From Petropleomorpha daqingensis (GTDB lineage: Bacteria > Actinomycetota > Actinomycetes > Mycobacteriales > Geodermatophilaceae), in NCBI RefSeq assembly GCF_013408985.1, contig NZ_JACBZT010000001.1:2542001-2606000 (forward strand): a DNA stretch of 64,000 nucleotides, given 5' to 3'. Numbering within the stretch: the stretch's first letter is position 1; each line of letters starts with the position of its first letter. The notes under the pieces were generated by a model, which was not told the origin of the DNA, made no database searches, and saw only the letters and a program-made list of their open reading frames with translations. The position numbers and the translations under genes were made by a program. Below, one piece after another: positions 15,599-23,107 of this stretch.

Positions 15599-16389
15599 GT
15601 CGCGTTCCGGAAGTCGGCGTCGCGCTTGTCGAGGAAGGCGCGGACGCCCTCGCGTCCCTCGGGGTCGGCGGCGGACTCGGCGATCAGCCGGGCCTCGTCG
15701 TCGAGCTGCTGGTCGAGGGTCCGGACGGCGGCACGGCGCACCAGCGACCGGGTGCGGACCATCGCGCGGATCGGCCCGGCGGCGACCTGGTGCGCCAGCG
15801 CGATCGACTCGGCGCGCAGGTCGTCGTCCTCGACCAGCCGGCTGACCAGGCCGAACGTGTGCGCCTCGGCGGCGTTGAGCGCGCCGTCGGTGAGCATGAG
15901 GTCGAGCGCCCGTGGTGCGCCGAGGGCGCGGGTCAGCGCCCAGGAGGAGCCGCCGTCGGGGGACAGGCCGATCCCGGCGTAGGCGGGGCGGATCTTGGTG
16001 GACCGGGCGCAGACGACGATGTCGCAGGCCCCGATCAGGCCGACGGCGGCGCCCGCGACCGCGCCCTGGACGCCGGCCACCACCGGCACGGGGCAGGTGA
16101 CCAGCAGCCGGACGACCTCGTGCCAGTCGTGCGCCAGCTGCCCGACCGCGGCGCCCGGGTCGGCGGCCGCGGCGAAGTGGTTGATGTCGCCGCCGACGCT
16201 GAACCGTGGGCCCTCGGCCAGCAGCAGCACCGCGCGCGTCTCACGGGGCCGGGCCCTCAGCGCCTGGGCGAGCTGCTCGGCGAGCGCCGGGTCGAGGGCG
16301 TTGCCCGCCTCGGGGCGGTCCAGCGTGATCCGCCAGACGTCACCGTCGACCTCGGTGCGCAGGCGCGGCCGTTCGTCCGTGCTCGTCAT
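15595..16389 (-). CDS. Enoyl-CoA hydratase/isomerase family protein
   Basis: A 264-residue crotonase-fold enzyme. The two oxyanion-hole segments are visible as GPRFSVGGDINHF and VQGAVAGAAVGLIGACDIVV; the Glu/Asp catalytic region reads AYAGIGLSPDGGSSWALTRALG. The combination GLSPDGGSS is typical of PaaG-like isomerase/hydratase subgroups, but the substrate cannot be fixed. ATG 16389 (MTSTDERP) is chosen over an upstream in-frame codon that lies close to the hairpin at 16406-16443. The gene ends convergently on the flotillin gene. Confidence 0.88.
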   Translation of the reverse strand: MTSTDERPRLRTEVDGDVWRITLDRPEAGNALDPALAEQLAQALRARPRETRAVLLLAEGPRFSVGGDINHFAAAADPGAAVGQLAHDWHEVVRLLVTCPVPVVAGVQGAVAGAAVGLIGACDIVVCARSTKIRPAYAGIGLSPDGGSSWALTRALGAPRALDLMLTDGALNAAEAHTFGLVSRLVEDDDLRAESIALAHQVAAGPIRAMVRTRSLVRRAAVRTLDQQLDDEARLIAESAADPEGREGVRAFLDKRDADFRNAT

Positions 16390-16405
16390 CGCCGTCCTCT
16401 CGCGG

Positions 16406-16443
16406 GGCTGCCTGCCGCCCACCGTATGGGGCGGCAGGCAGCC
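16406..16443 (-). terminator. Strong hairpin terminator after the MFS gene
   Basis: Perfect 15-bp stem GGCTGCCTGCCGCCC / GGGCGGCAGGCAGCC with an 8-nt loop, 5 bp beyond the MFS stop on the minus strand and just before the hydratase start. It should separate the marR-MFS operon from the hydratase gene. Confidence 0.75.
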
Positions 16444-16448
16444 GCGCG

Positions 16449-17753
16449 TCAGGAGCGGCTGGGTGCCGCGTGCCGGCCGTGCGCGACCTGCAGCTCGTCG
16501 TCGATCGCGCCGGGGGCGCCGCCGAACTCGTCGGCGACCTCTCCGGCGATGTCGTCGTCGGACGCCCCGTGCCCGGTCATGTCGGCGTCGGCCCGGCTGA
16601 GCATCCGGTGGCCGGTGGAGAGGACCGCGATGCCGACCACGACGGCGACGGCGCCGACGACGAACGGCACGTGGAGGTTGAAGTGCTCGGCCAGCTTGCC
16701 CGCCGCGAAGGGCGCCAGGCCGCCGCCGATGAAGCGCACGAATCCGTAGGCCGCCGAGGCGACCGGCCGCTCGACCGGCGAGACGAGCATGACCGCCTGC
16801 GTGGTGAGCGTGTTGTTGATGCCGACCACGATGCCCGAGGCGATGACGCAGACGATCAGCGCCCAGCGGACGTCGGTGAACAGCCCGATGAGCAGGAGCA
16901 GGGCGGCGAAGAACCCGAGCGCACCGTAGAGCGACGGCGCCGTCCCGAAGCGGGCCTGCAACCGGGGCGCACCGATCACGGCGAAGAAGGCCACCAGCAG
17001 ACCCCAGCCGAAGAACACGAAGCCGAGCTGGATCGCGGACAGCTCCATCGGGTAGGGCGCGTAGCCGAGCATCGTGAAGAAGCCCCAGTTGTAGAGCAGC
17101 GCGGTGATGCTCATGGTCAGCAGGCTGCGGTGCCGCAGCGCCTTCAGCGGGGCGCCGAGCGAGGTCCGGGTGGCGGGCTTCGGCGTCTTGTCCAGCAGCA
17201 CCACCGTGGCCAGGAGGGCGATGGCCATCAGCACGGCCACCCCGAAGAAGGGGCCCCGCCAGCTGATGTTCCCGAGCAGGCCGCCGACCAGCGGGCCGGC
17301 CGCGATACCGAGACCCAGAGCCGCCTCGTACAGCACGATCGCGCCGGCGAAGCCGCCGGTCGCGCTGGCCACGATCACGGCCAGGGAGGTCGCGATGAAC
17401 AGCGCGTTGCCCAGTCCCCAGCCGGCGCGGAAGCCGACGATGCCGTTGATCGAGCCGGAGAGCCCGGCCAGCGCGGAGAACACCACGATGATCGCGAGGC
17501 CGGCGATCAGGGTGCGCTTCGGGCCGATCCGGCTGGAGACCCAGCCGGTGAAGAGCATGGCCACCGCCGTCACCACCAGGTAGCTGGTGAACAGGAGGCT
17601 GACCTGCGCGGGTGTGGCGTGCAGCTGCGCCGAGAGCGCCGGCAGGATCGGGTCGACCAGGCCGATGCCCATGAAGCTGACGACGCAGGCGAAGGCGACC
17701 GCGAAGACCGCCTTCGGTTGCTTGAACAGGCTGACGCCGGCGGCGGAGCTCAC
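16449..17753 (-). CDS. MFS drug/metabolite exporter
   Basis: A 434-residue major facilitator with about 12 membrane segments. The loop 2-3 motif is GWVSSRIGPKRTLIAG (motif A, G-x-L-x-D-R-x-G-R-R-like), and GFRAGWGLGNALFIATSLAVI fits motif B/C of 12-TM exporters. The C-terminus is a polar cytoplasmic tail of about 45 residues rich in Asp/Glu and His. GTG 17753 overlaps the stop of the upstream marR gene (GTGA), so the two are coupled and the MarR protein probably represses the exporter. Substrate unknown. Confidence 0.9.
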   Translation of the reverse strand: MSSAAGVSLFKQPKAVFAVAFACVVSFMGIGLVDPILPALSAQLHATPAQVSLLFTSYLVVTAVAMLFTGWVSSRIGPKRTLIAGLAIIVVFSALAGLSGSINGIVGFRAGWGLGNALFIATSLAVIVASATGGFAGAIVLYEAALGLGIAAGPLVGGLLGNISWRGPFFGVAVLMAIALLATVVLLDKTPKPATRTSLGAPLKALRHRSLLTMSITALLYNWGFFTMLGYAPYPMELSAIQLGFVFFGWGLLVAFFAVIGAPRLQARFGTAPSLYGALGFFAALLLLIGLFTDVRWALIVCVIASGIVVGINNTLTTQAVMLVSPVERPVASAAYGFVRFIGGGLAPFAAGKLAEHFNLHVPFVVGAVAVVVGIAVLSTGHRMLSRADADMTGHGASDDDIAGEVADEFGGAPGAIDDELQVAHGRHAAPSRS

Positions 17754-18196
17754 TGCGAGACCTCCAGGGGGGCAGGGGGCCGACGCAGGGCGTCGGCCAG
17801 GCGGATCAGTGCGGGCAGGGCGTCGGCGATGCGCCGCACGTCGTCTTCGGAGAGACCGGCCAGGGGGCCGGTGATCTGGCGCGTGCGCTCGGCGCGGCGC
17901 TGCGCGAGCACCTCACCGCCGGCAGGGGTGAGGGTGAGGACGACGGCACGCCCGTCGTGCGGATCGGCGTCCCGGCGGACCAGTCCCTGGTCGGCGAGCC
18001 GGGCGATGAGCGCCGTCATCGACGGCTGGCTCACCCCTTCGGCACTCGCGAGCTCGGTGAGCCGCGCGGGGCCGGAGCGTTGCAGCCGGGCCAGGGTCGC
18101 CGCGGCGGTGAGGCTCAGCCCCCCGCGCGGCAGCGTCGCCGAGCGCAGCGCGACGACGGCGTCGTCCAGCTGCTCTGCCAGGTCGTCGAACTCCAC
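17750..18196 (-). CDS. MarR-family repressor of the adjacent MFS exporter
   Basis: A 148-residue winged-helix protein: LTELASAEGVSQPSMTALIA is the helix-turn-helix, and LVRRDADPHDGRAVVLTLTP the wing with the invariant Asp-Arg (DxR) pair. GTG 18196 (VEFDDLAEQ) is preferred to a TTG seven codons upstream, because the latter lies inside a perfect inverted repeat that looks like its operator. Gene order marR-MFS with a GTGA overlap is the usual design for ligand-induced efflux. Confidence 0.9.
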   Translation of the reverse strand: MEFDDLAEQLDDAVVALRSATLPRGGLSLTAAATLARLQRSGPARLTELASAEGVSQPSMTALIARLADQGLVRRDADPHDGRAVVLTLTPAGGEVLAQRRAERTRQITGPLAGLSEDDVRRIADALPALIRLADALRRPPAPLEVSQ

Positions 18197-18202
18197 GCAC
18201 TC

Positions 18203-18219
18203 AGTTGTAACACCCAACT
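18203..18219 (-). promoter_or_regulatory. Candidate MarR operator
   Basis: Inverted repeat AGTTG-N7-CAACT, 7 bp before the GTG start of the marR gene. It is AT-rich relative to its surroundings and well placed to block transcription of the marR-MFS operon. Inferred from symmetry and position. Confidence 0.5.
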
Positions 18220-18259
18220 ATCTATCGGCGCCAGCCGATGACCGAACGTGCTGGAGCGG

Positions 18260-18310
18260 CCCGCCTGCAGGGGCCCGCGCCGAGCCTGCGAGGCGTGGGG
18301 GGCAGGCGGG
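18260..18310 (-). terminator. Possible terminator after pmt
   Basis: Arms CCCGCCTGC and GCAGGCGGG pair over 9 bp (11 with a G-U and one more pair), separated by a 33-nt GC-rich loop, 5 bp after the pmt stop on the minus strand. The long loop makes this less certain. Confidence 0.4.
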
Positions 18311-18315
18311 TCCTC

Positions 18316-19836
18316 CTAGAACCAGGAGGGGAACCACATCCGGAGGAGCCAGTCCGCGCGGTTCAGCTCTCTGCCCGTGAGCACGGGGTAGAAGAAGGCG
18401 AAGGTCGCCACGACGATCGCCACGTACAGGCAGACCGCGCCCAGCCCGACCTGCCGCCGCCACGGCTCGGGGGAGCGCGCCCCGAGGACGTCCTGCAGCG
18501 CCAGCGTGATCGCCAGGACGAAGAACGGCACGACCGGCGCCATGTAGAAGATGAACATCGTCCGGTCGGGGTTCAGGAACCACGTGAGCCAGCCGGCCGC
18601 GACGGCCACGGCGACCAGGATCGCGGCGGAGTCGCGGCGGACGACGATCCGCCAGATGGTCCAGAGCAGTGCGGGGGCGAACGCGAACCAGAGCGTCGGC
18701 GTCCCGACCATGAGGATGTAGCGGATGACCTGGTCGCCGGCTGAGTCGGTGAGCCCCTGCGGGTTCCACAGCAGGATGGGCCGGCCGTCGACCAGCCACG
18801 ACCACGGCCCCGACTGCCACGGGTGGGGTGAGTCGAGGTTGTTGTGGAAGGTCCACCACTCGGCGTGCATGTGCCACAGCGAGCGCAGCGCGCCGGGGAT
18901 GAACGGGAACGCGGTGTCGGGGTGCTGGTCGGCCCAGTGCCGGCCCTGGCTGTTCTCGCCCAGGAACCAGCCGGTGAAGCTGGCGACGTAGGTCAGCACC
19001 GGGACGACGGCGAGCGCCCAGACCGCGCCGGGCAGGCCGTAGCGCAGCGCGGTCCGCGTCGGCCGGGGGACGCCGGCGTCGCGCCACGCGGTGCGGTCCC
19101 AGAACAGCGAGAGGATCGCGAAGAACGCGAGGAAGTAGATCCCGCTCCACTTGACCGCGCAGGCCGCGCCGAACAGGACCCCGGCCGCGATCCGCCAGCC
19201 GCGCGGGCCGAGCCGGAAACCCACGGCCTCGCCGTGCTCGCGGATCCGCTGGCGGACCTTGTCGCGGTCGACCACCAGGCACATGACCGCCGAGATCACG
19301 AAGACCTCGAGGAAGACGTCGAGCAGGCCGACGCGGGACAGGACGAAGCTGAAGCCGTCGGCGGCGAGCAGGAGGCCCGCGACCATGCCCAGCAGGGTCG
19401 AGCCGGTCAGCCGCCGGGCCAGCCGGACCAGGACGACGACGGCGATGGTGCCGGCGATGGCGCTCGGCACCCGCCAGCCCAGCGAGTCGTAGCCGAAGAC
19501 CGCCTCGCCCAGTGCGATCAGCCACTTGCCGAGCGGCGGGTGGACGATGAACGTGTAGCCGCGGTTGTACTCGAATCCCCAGCGCAGCAGCTCGTGCGCC
19601 TCGGGCGGGTAGTACGCCTCGTCGAAGAGCTTGTCGCTGGGGTAGCTGATGAACACCAGCCGGCTGACGAGACTGACGACGGCGAGGGCGAGCGTGAGCA
19701 CCCACGAGAGCCGGGTGTCGGTCGGCAGCCGAGGGATGGGATCGCGGCGCGCGCGGGGGAGCGGCCAGCGGCGGGCCGGCGCGGGTGGGGTGTCGACGAC
19801 CGCTGCGGGCACAGCTGTCTCCACCTCCACGGCCAT
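18316..19836 (-). CDS. pmt: Protein O-mannosyltransferase (Pmt, GT39)
   Basis: A 506-residue polytopic membrane enzyme that uses polyprenyl-phosphate mannose to mannosylate secreted proteins during Sec export. The first extracytoplasmic loop contains the catalytic acidic motif FDEAYYPPEAHELL, followed by HPPLGKWLIALGEAVFGYD, both hallmarks of GT39. Conserved WHMHAEWWTFHNNL and FLNPDRTMFIFYMAPVVPF lie in later loops. ATG 19836 (MAVEVETAV) leaves 54 bp to the divergent rsmI, the same pairing as Rv1002c/Rv1003. The Ser/Thr-rich secreted proteins at 43-64 kb are possible substrates, by inference. Confidence 0.92.
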   Translation of the reverse strand: MAVEVETAVPAAVVDTPPAPARRWPLPRARRDPIPRLPTDTRLSWVLTLALAVVSLVSRLVFISYPSDKLFDEAYYPPEAHELLRWGFEYNRGYTFIVHPPLGKWLIALGEAVFGYDSLGWRVPSAIAGTIAVVVLVRLARRLTGSTLLGMVAGLLLAADGFSFVLSRVGLLDVFLEVFVISAVMCLVVDRDKVRQRIREHGEAVGFRLGPRGWRIAAGVLFGAACAVKWSGIYFLAFFAILSLFWDRTAWRDAGVPRPTRTALRYGLPGAVWALAVVPVLTYVASFTGWFLGENSQGRHWADQHPDTAFPFIPGALRSLWHMHAEWWTFHNNLDSPHPWQSGPWSWLVDGRPILLWNPQGLTDSAGDQVIRYILMVGTPTLWFAFAPALLWTIWRIVVRRDSAAILVAVAVAAGWLTWFLNPDRTMFIFYMAPVVPFFVLAITLALQDVLGARSPEPWRRQVGLGAVCLYVAIVVATFAFFYPVLTGRELNRADWLLRMWFPSWF

Positions 19837-19890
19837 GCGGGCCAGGGTAAGTGGGCTGCCTGAGTGGATGGTCATGACAGGCTGACCGGC

Positions 19891-20742
19891 GTGGACGGGC
19901 GGCTGGTTCTCGGGGGCGCGCCGCTGGGGCAGCCCGGCGACGTGGGGCCTCGGCTGCGCGCGGCGATGGCCTCGGCCGACGTGCTCGCCGTCGAGGACAC
20001 CCGCCGGCTGCACCGCCTCGCCTCGGACCTCGAGGTCTCGCTGACCGGGCGGATCGTCACCTTCCACGAGTCGGTCGAGCGCGCACGGCTGCCCGGACTG
20101 CTGGCCGCGCTCGCCGAGGGCCAGACGGTGCTGCTGCTCACCGACGCCGGCATGCCGTCGGTCTCCGATCCCGGCTACACGTTGGTCCGCGCCGCGATCG
20201 AGGCCGGGATCCTGGTGACCTCCGTGCCCGGCCCGTCGGCGGTGACGACGGCGCTGGCCGTCTCGGGGCTGCCCTGCGACCGGTTCTGCTTCGAGGGCTT
20301 CCTGCCGCGCCGCGGCGGTGAGCGGCGGTCGCGGCTGGCCGGCCTGGCCGACGAGCGCCGCACGATGGTCTTCTTCGAGTCGCCGCACCGGCTGGCCGAC
20401 GCGCTGCGTGATGCCGCCTCCGCGTTCGGTTCAGACCGCCCTGCCGCGGTGTGCCGGGAGCTGACCAAGACGCACGAGGAGATCCGCCGCGGTCCGCTGG
20501 CCGAGCTCGCCGAGTGGGCCGCCGACGGGGTGCGCGGCGAGATCACGCTCGTGGTGGCCGGCGCGGTGGCGGCGCCCGTGGCGCTGTCGACCGAGGAGCT
20601 GGCGGCTGCGGTCGCGGCGGAGGAGGCCGCGGGCGCGACCCGCAAGGACGCCATCCGCGCCGTCGTCGTCCGGACCGGCCTGCCGCGCCGCACCGTCTAC
20701 GACGCCGTCGTCACCTCGAAACCGTCGCCCTCGGCACCCTAG
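19891..20742 (+). CDS. rsmI: 16S rRNA (cytidine1402-2'-O)-methyltransferase RsmI
   Basis: A 283-residue SAM-dependent tetrapyrrole-methylase-fold enzyme that methylates C1402 in the ribosomal P site. Motifs: GGAPLGQPGDVGPRL, VLAVEDTRRLHRLASDL, LLLTDAGMPSVSDPGYTLV, PGPSAVTTALAVSGLP, and FFESPHRL followed by CRELTKTHEEIRRG. The GTG start at 19891 gives the normal N-terminus. Its TAG stop is the first bases of a long palindromic element shared with 21821-21885. Neighbour pairing with pmt is conserved with mycobacteria. Confidence 0.93.
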   Translation: MDGRLVLGGAPLGQPGDVGPRLRAAMASADVLAVEDTRRLHRLASDLEVSLTGRIVTFHESVERARLPGLLAALAEGQTVLLLTDAGMPSVSDPGYTLVRAAIEAGILVTSVPGPSAVTTALAVSGLPCDRFCFEGFLPRRGGERRSRLAGLADERRTMVFFESPHRLADALRDAASAFGSDRPAAVCRELTKTHEEIRRGPLAELAEWAADGVRGEITLVVAGAVAAPVALSTEELAAAVAAEEAAGATRKDAIRAVVVRTGLPRRTVYDAVVTSKPSPSAP

Positions 20743-20801
20743 GCATGGGAAGCCATACATACGTTTTCCGCGCCAGAACGCATGTATTGCTTCCCATGCC
20801 T
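20741..20801. repeat. Long palindrome, copy 1 (imperfect)
   Basis: Arms of 25 bp beginning AGGCATGGGAAGCCATAC pair with two mismatches around an 11-nt loop. It sits between the convergent 3' ends of rsmI and the DUF559 gene and includes the rsmI stop. The same arm sequence recurs at 21821-21885. It may act as a bidirectional terminator or be a dispersed palindromic repeat. Confidence 0.85.
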
Positions 20802-20807
20802 CGAGAG

Positions 20808-21746
20808 TCAGCTGGCCCGCAGCTGGGCCATTCGGGTGCGGTAGACCTCGAGCACCTTGGCTCGCACACCGTCCGGATCCCGCAGGACATCTGCGAACGT
20901 GAACCGCAGAACCACCCAGCCGAGAGCGGCCAGCTCTCGATCCCTGGCGAGATCGCGGCGGCGGTCCTCCGGGGACGTGTGGTATCTCGCGCCATCGAGT
21001 TCGATCGCGAGCTTCGCCTCCGGCCAGGCTCGATCCAGCTTGACCGTCCCGGAAAGCAACGGAAGGCGGTACTGGCCGACGCTCCGCGGTAGTGAGCGAT
21101 GCCTGAAGACATTGAGGACGCCGTGTGCCTCGAGTTCGCTCTCTACGCCGTCGTCGATGAGGTCGAGAGTCTGCAGGAGAAGTCGACGTCCCCCCACGTT
21201 GGGCCGCTCGGTGAGTGCTTCTCGCACGAGATCTGCCGTCGTGAGTCCTCGACGGGTGATGTCGAGGAGCAGAGGTCGCCGGTCGTGCACCGGGAGGAGC
21301 GGCCACGAGTCGACGATGGTCCGCGGCAGTGTGGTCACGGGCAGGGCGCGTCGTTCCACCACCTGAGTCGATGTGGGGTCGAACCGAAGTCGTCGGTGAA
21401 CGATCAGGTCGCTAGCGCCGGCTCGCCGCACGCCGTGGTCGACGGTCAGGTGCAGCGGCCGTTCGAACCTCCAGAGGCCCCAGACGAAGAGGGCGGTGGT
21501 GTGGCTGAGTGCTGCGCCGGGCGCGGCATGAGCGAGCGCAGCGCGCATCAAGGTCATCTCGTCCTCTGCGCCATCACGTAGGCGGTACACGTGCGGGAAC
21601 ACCCGCGTGAGGTTCTTCCGACCGATGTGGCCGTCCAGGACCACAGCGGGGATCCGCTCGAGCAGCTGTTGCCGTGTCGCCAGTCCACCGCGATCAGCGA
21701 GCGTCTGTCGGATCACCTGTCGCCAGTCCACCAGCGCAGCCTGCAC
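20808..21746 (-). CDS. DUF559 protein with AbiEi-like N-terminal domain
   Basis: A 312-residue protein. The N-terminal ~60 residues (LADRGGLATRQQLLERIPAV, then VFPHVYRL) resemble the winged-helix of AbiEi-type transcriptional antitoxins. The C-terminal ~100 residues form a DUF559 domain with a restriction-endonuclease-like core: KLDRAWPEAKLAIELDGARYH, then RRRDLARDRELAALGWVVLRFT, with the D...E-x-D pattern. Such proteins are abundant and variable in actinobacteria and have no established function. It has no adjacent AbiEii toxin. GTG 21746 start. The gene is bracketed by two near-identical palindromes, which could reflect insertion as a unit. Confidence 0.72.
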   Translation of the reverse strand: MQAALVDWRQVIRQTLADRGGLATRQQLLERIPAVVLDGHIGRKNLTRVFPHVYRLRDGAEDEMTLMRAALAHAAPGAALSHTTALFVWGLWRFERPLHLTVDHGVRRAGASDLIVHRRLRFDPTSTQVVERRALPVTTLPRTIVDSWPLLPVHDRRPLLLDITRRGLTTADLVREALTERPNVGGRRLLLQTLDLIDDGVESELEAHGVLNVFRHRSLPRSVGQYRLPLLSGTVKLDRAWPEAKLAIELDGARYHTSPEDRRRDLARDRELAALGWVVLRFTFADVLRDPDGVRAKVLEVYRTRMAQLRAS

Positions 21747-21820
21747 AGTTCGGGCATCCTCGCGCAGCGCTCTCCGGAAGTCTGTGGATGAGGCCCGAGA
21801 CCGATCCGACCTACGCGCCT

Positions 21821-21885
21821 CCAGGCATGGGAAGCCATACGTGCGTTTTCACACCGAGAACGCACGTATGGCTTCCCATGCCTGG
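21821..21885. repeat. Long palindrome, copy 2 (perfect)
   Basis: A perfect 27-bp inverted repeat, left arm 21821-21847 beginning CCAGGCATGGGAAGCCATAC, right arm 21859-21885, with an 11-nt loop. It lies 12 bp beyond the corA stop and about 75 bp upstream of the DUF559 start. Arms match copy 1 at nearly every position. Confidence 0.92.
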
Positions 21886-21897
21886 GGTGGCGACGCC

Positions 21898-23010
21898 CTA
21901 CAGCCAGCCGTTGCGCTTGAAGCCGCGGTACAGGAACCAGCAGACGACGAGGATCAGCAGGAGGACCCCGGGATAGCCCCAGCGCCAGCTCAGCTCCGGC
22001 ATGTGCTGGAAGTTCATCCCGTACACGCCGGTGATCAGGGTCGGGACGGCGATCATCGCGGCCCAGGCGGAGATCTTCCGCGTGTCCTCGTTGTCCGACA
22101 GCGAGGTCCGGGCCAGCGCGGCCTGCAGGATCGAGGACAGCAGCTCGTCCATCGAGGCCACCTGGTCGCGCACGCGCAGCGCGTGGTCCAGGACGTCGCG
22201 GAAGTAGGAGCGCATCTCGTCCGGGACGACGTCGATCTGCCGCTCGGCGAGCTTGGTCAGCGGGATCTCCAGCGGCGCGACGGCCCGCCGCAGCTGCAGC
22301 AGCTCGCGCTTGAGCTGGTAGATCCGGGCGGCGTCGTCGGTGCGCTCCGGGCTGAACACCGAGGTCTCGAGCTCGGCGACGTCCTCCTCGACGTCGGTGG
22401 CGACGTCGGTGAAGTTGTCGATGACCAGGTCGGCGATCGCGTAGAGCACCGCCGACGGCCCGAGGCAGAGCAGGTCGCGCTGGCCCTCGAGGCGGTGGCG
22501 CAGCTCCTTGAGCCCGCTGTGGTCGCCGTGCCGGACGGTGATCACGTAGTGCTGCCCGAGGAAGACCATCACCTCGCCGGTGTCGACCACCTCGCTCGTC
22601 GCGGTCAGGTGCTCGTGCTCCACGTAGCGCCCGGTCTTGAGCACCATGAACAGCGCGTCGTCGTAGTTCTCCAGCTTCGGCCGCTGGTGGGCCTCGACGG
22701 CGTCCTCCACGGCCAGCGGGTGCAGCTCGTAGCGCTGCGCGATGTGGTCGAGCTCCTCCTGCGTGGGTTCGTGCAGGCCGAGCCAGACGAAGCCGTCGCG
22801 CTCGGTCGCCACCTGCAGCGCGTCGTCGGCGGAGACCTCCGGCTGCCGCTGCCCGTCGACGTAGACGGCGCAGTCGACGACCGGCGTCGCCGAGTCGCGG
22901 GGGGCCGGCTGCCACCGGGACGTCCCGGCCGGTCGCGGACGCCGGGTCGGGGGAACCCCCGGAACCCCTGGAACCCCCACCGCCCGGTCGTCGGAATCCG
23001 TGGTGCTCAT
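21898..23010 (-). CDS. corA: CorA-type magnesium/cobalt transporter
   Basis: A 370-residue homopentameric Mg2+ channel. The C-terminal selectivity signature YGMNF is in AVPTLITGVYGMNFQHMPEL, between the two membrane segments (MIAVPTLITGVYG and YPGVLLLILVVCWFLY), and the basic tail RGFKRNGWL ends the protein. The long cytoplasmic funnel domain precedes it (FVWLGLHEPTQEEL). The N-terminus has a short VGVPGVPGVPP repeat from a GGGAACCCC-type tandem DNA repeat near 22945-22982. ATG 23010. Divergent from the APC permease across 97 bp. Confidence 0.94.
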   Translation of the reverse strand: MSTTDSDDRAVGVPGVPGVPPTRRPRPAGTSRWQPAPRDSATPVVDCAVYVDGQRQPEVSADDALQVATERDGFVWLGLHEPTQEELDHIAQRYELHPLAVEDAVEAHQRPKLENYDDALFMVLKTGRYVEHEHLTATSEVVDTGEVMVFLGQHYVITVRHGDHSGLKELRHRLEGQRDLLCLGPSAVLYAIADLVIDNFTDVATDVEEDVAELETSVFSPERTDDAARIYQLKRELLQLRRAVAPLEIPLTKLAERQIDVVPDEMRSYFRDVLDHALRVRDQVASMDELLSSILQAALARTSLSDNEDTRKISAWAAMIAVPTLITGVYGMNFQHMPELSWRWGYPGVLLLILVVCWFLYRGFKRNGWL

Positions 23011-23107
23011 CAGCCCTCCTCGTCGACACGCCAGCGTAGGTCGCGGTTACCCACCAGGCGCCCGGGGAAGTTGATCACCCTCACCCCCAGGGAGCAGGGA
23101 GGACGCC

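Noticed and set aside
20808-21746. Complete AbiE type IV toxin-antitoxin system
   Set aside because: Only the AbiEi-like N-terminal fold fused to DUF559 is present; no AbiEii nucleotidyltransferase toxin gene is adjacent.
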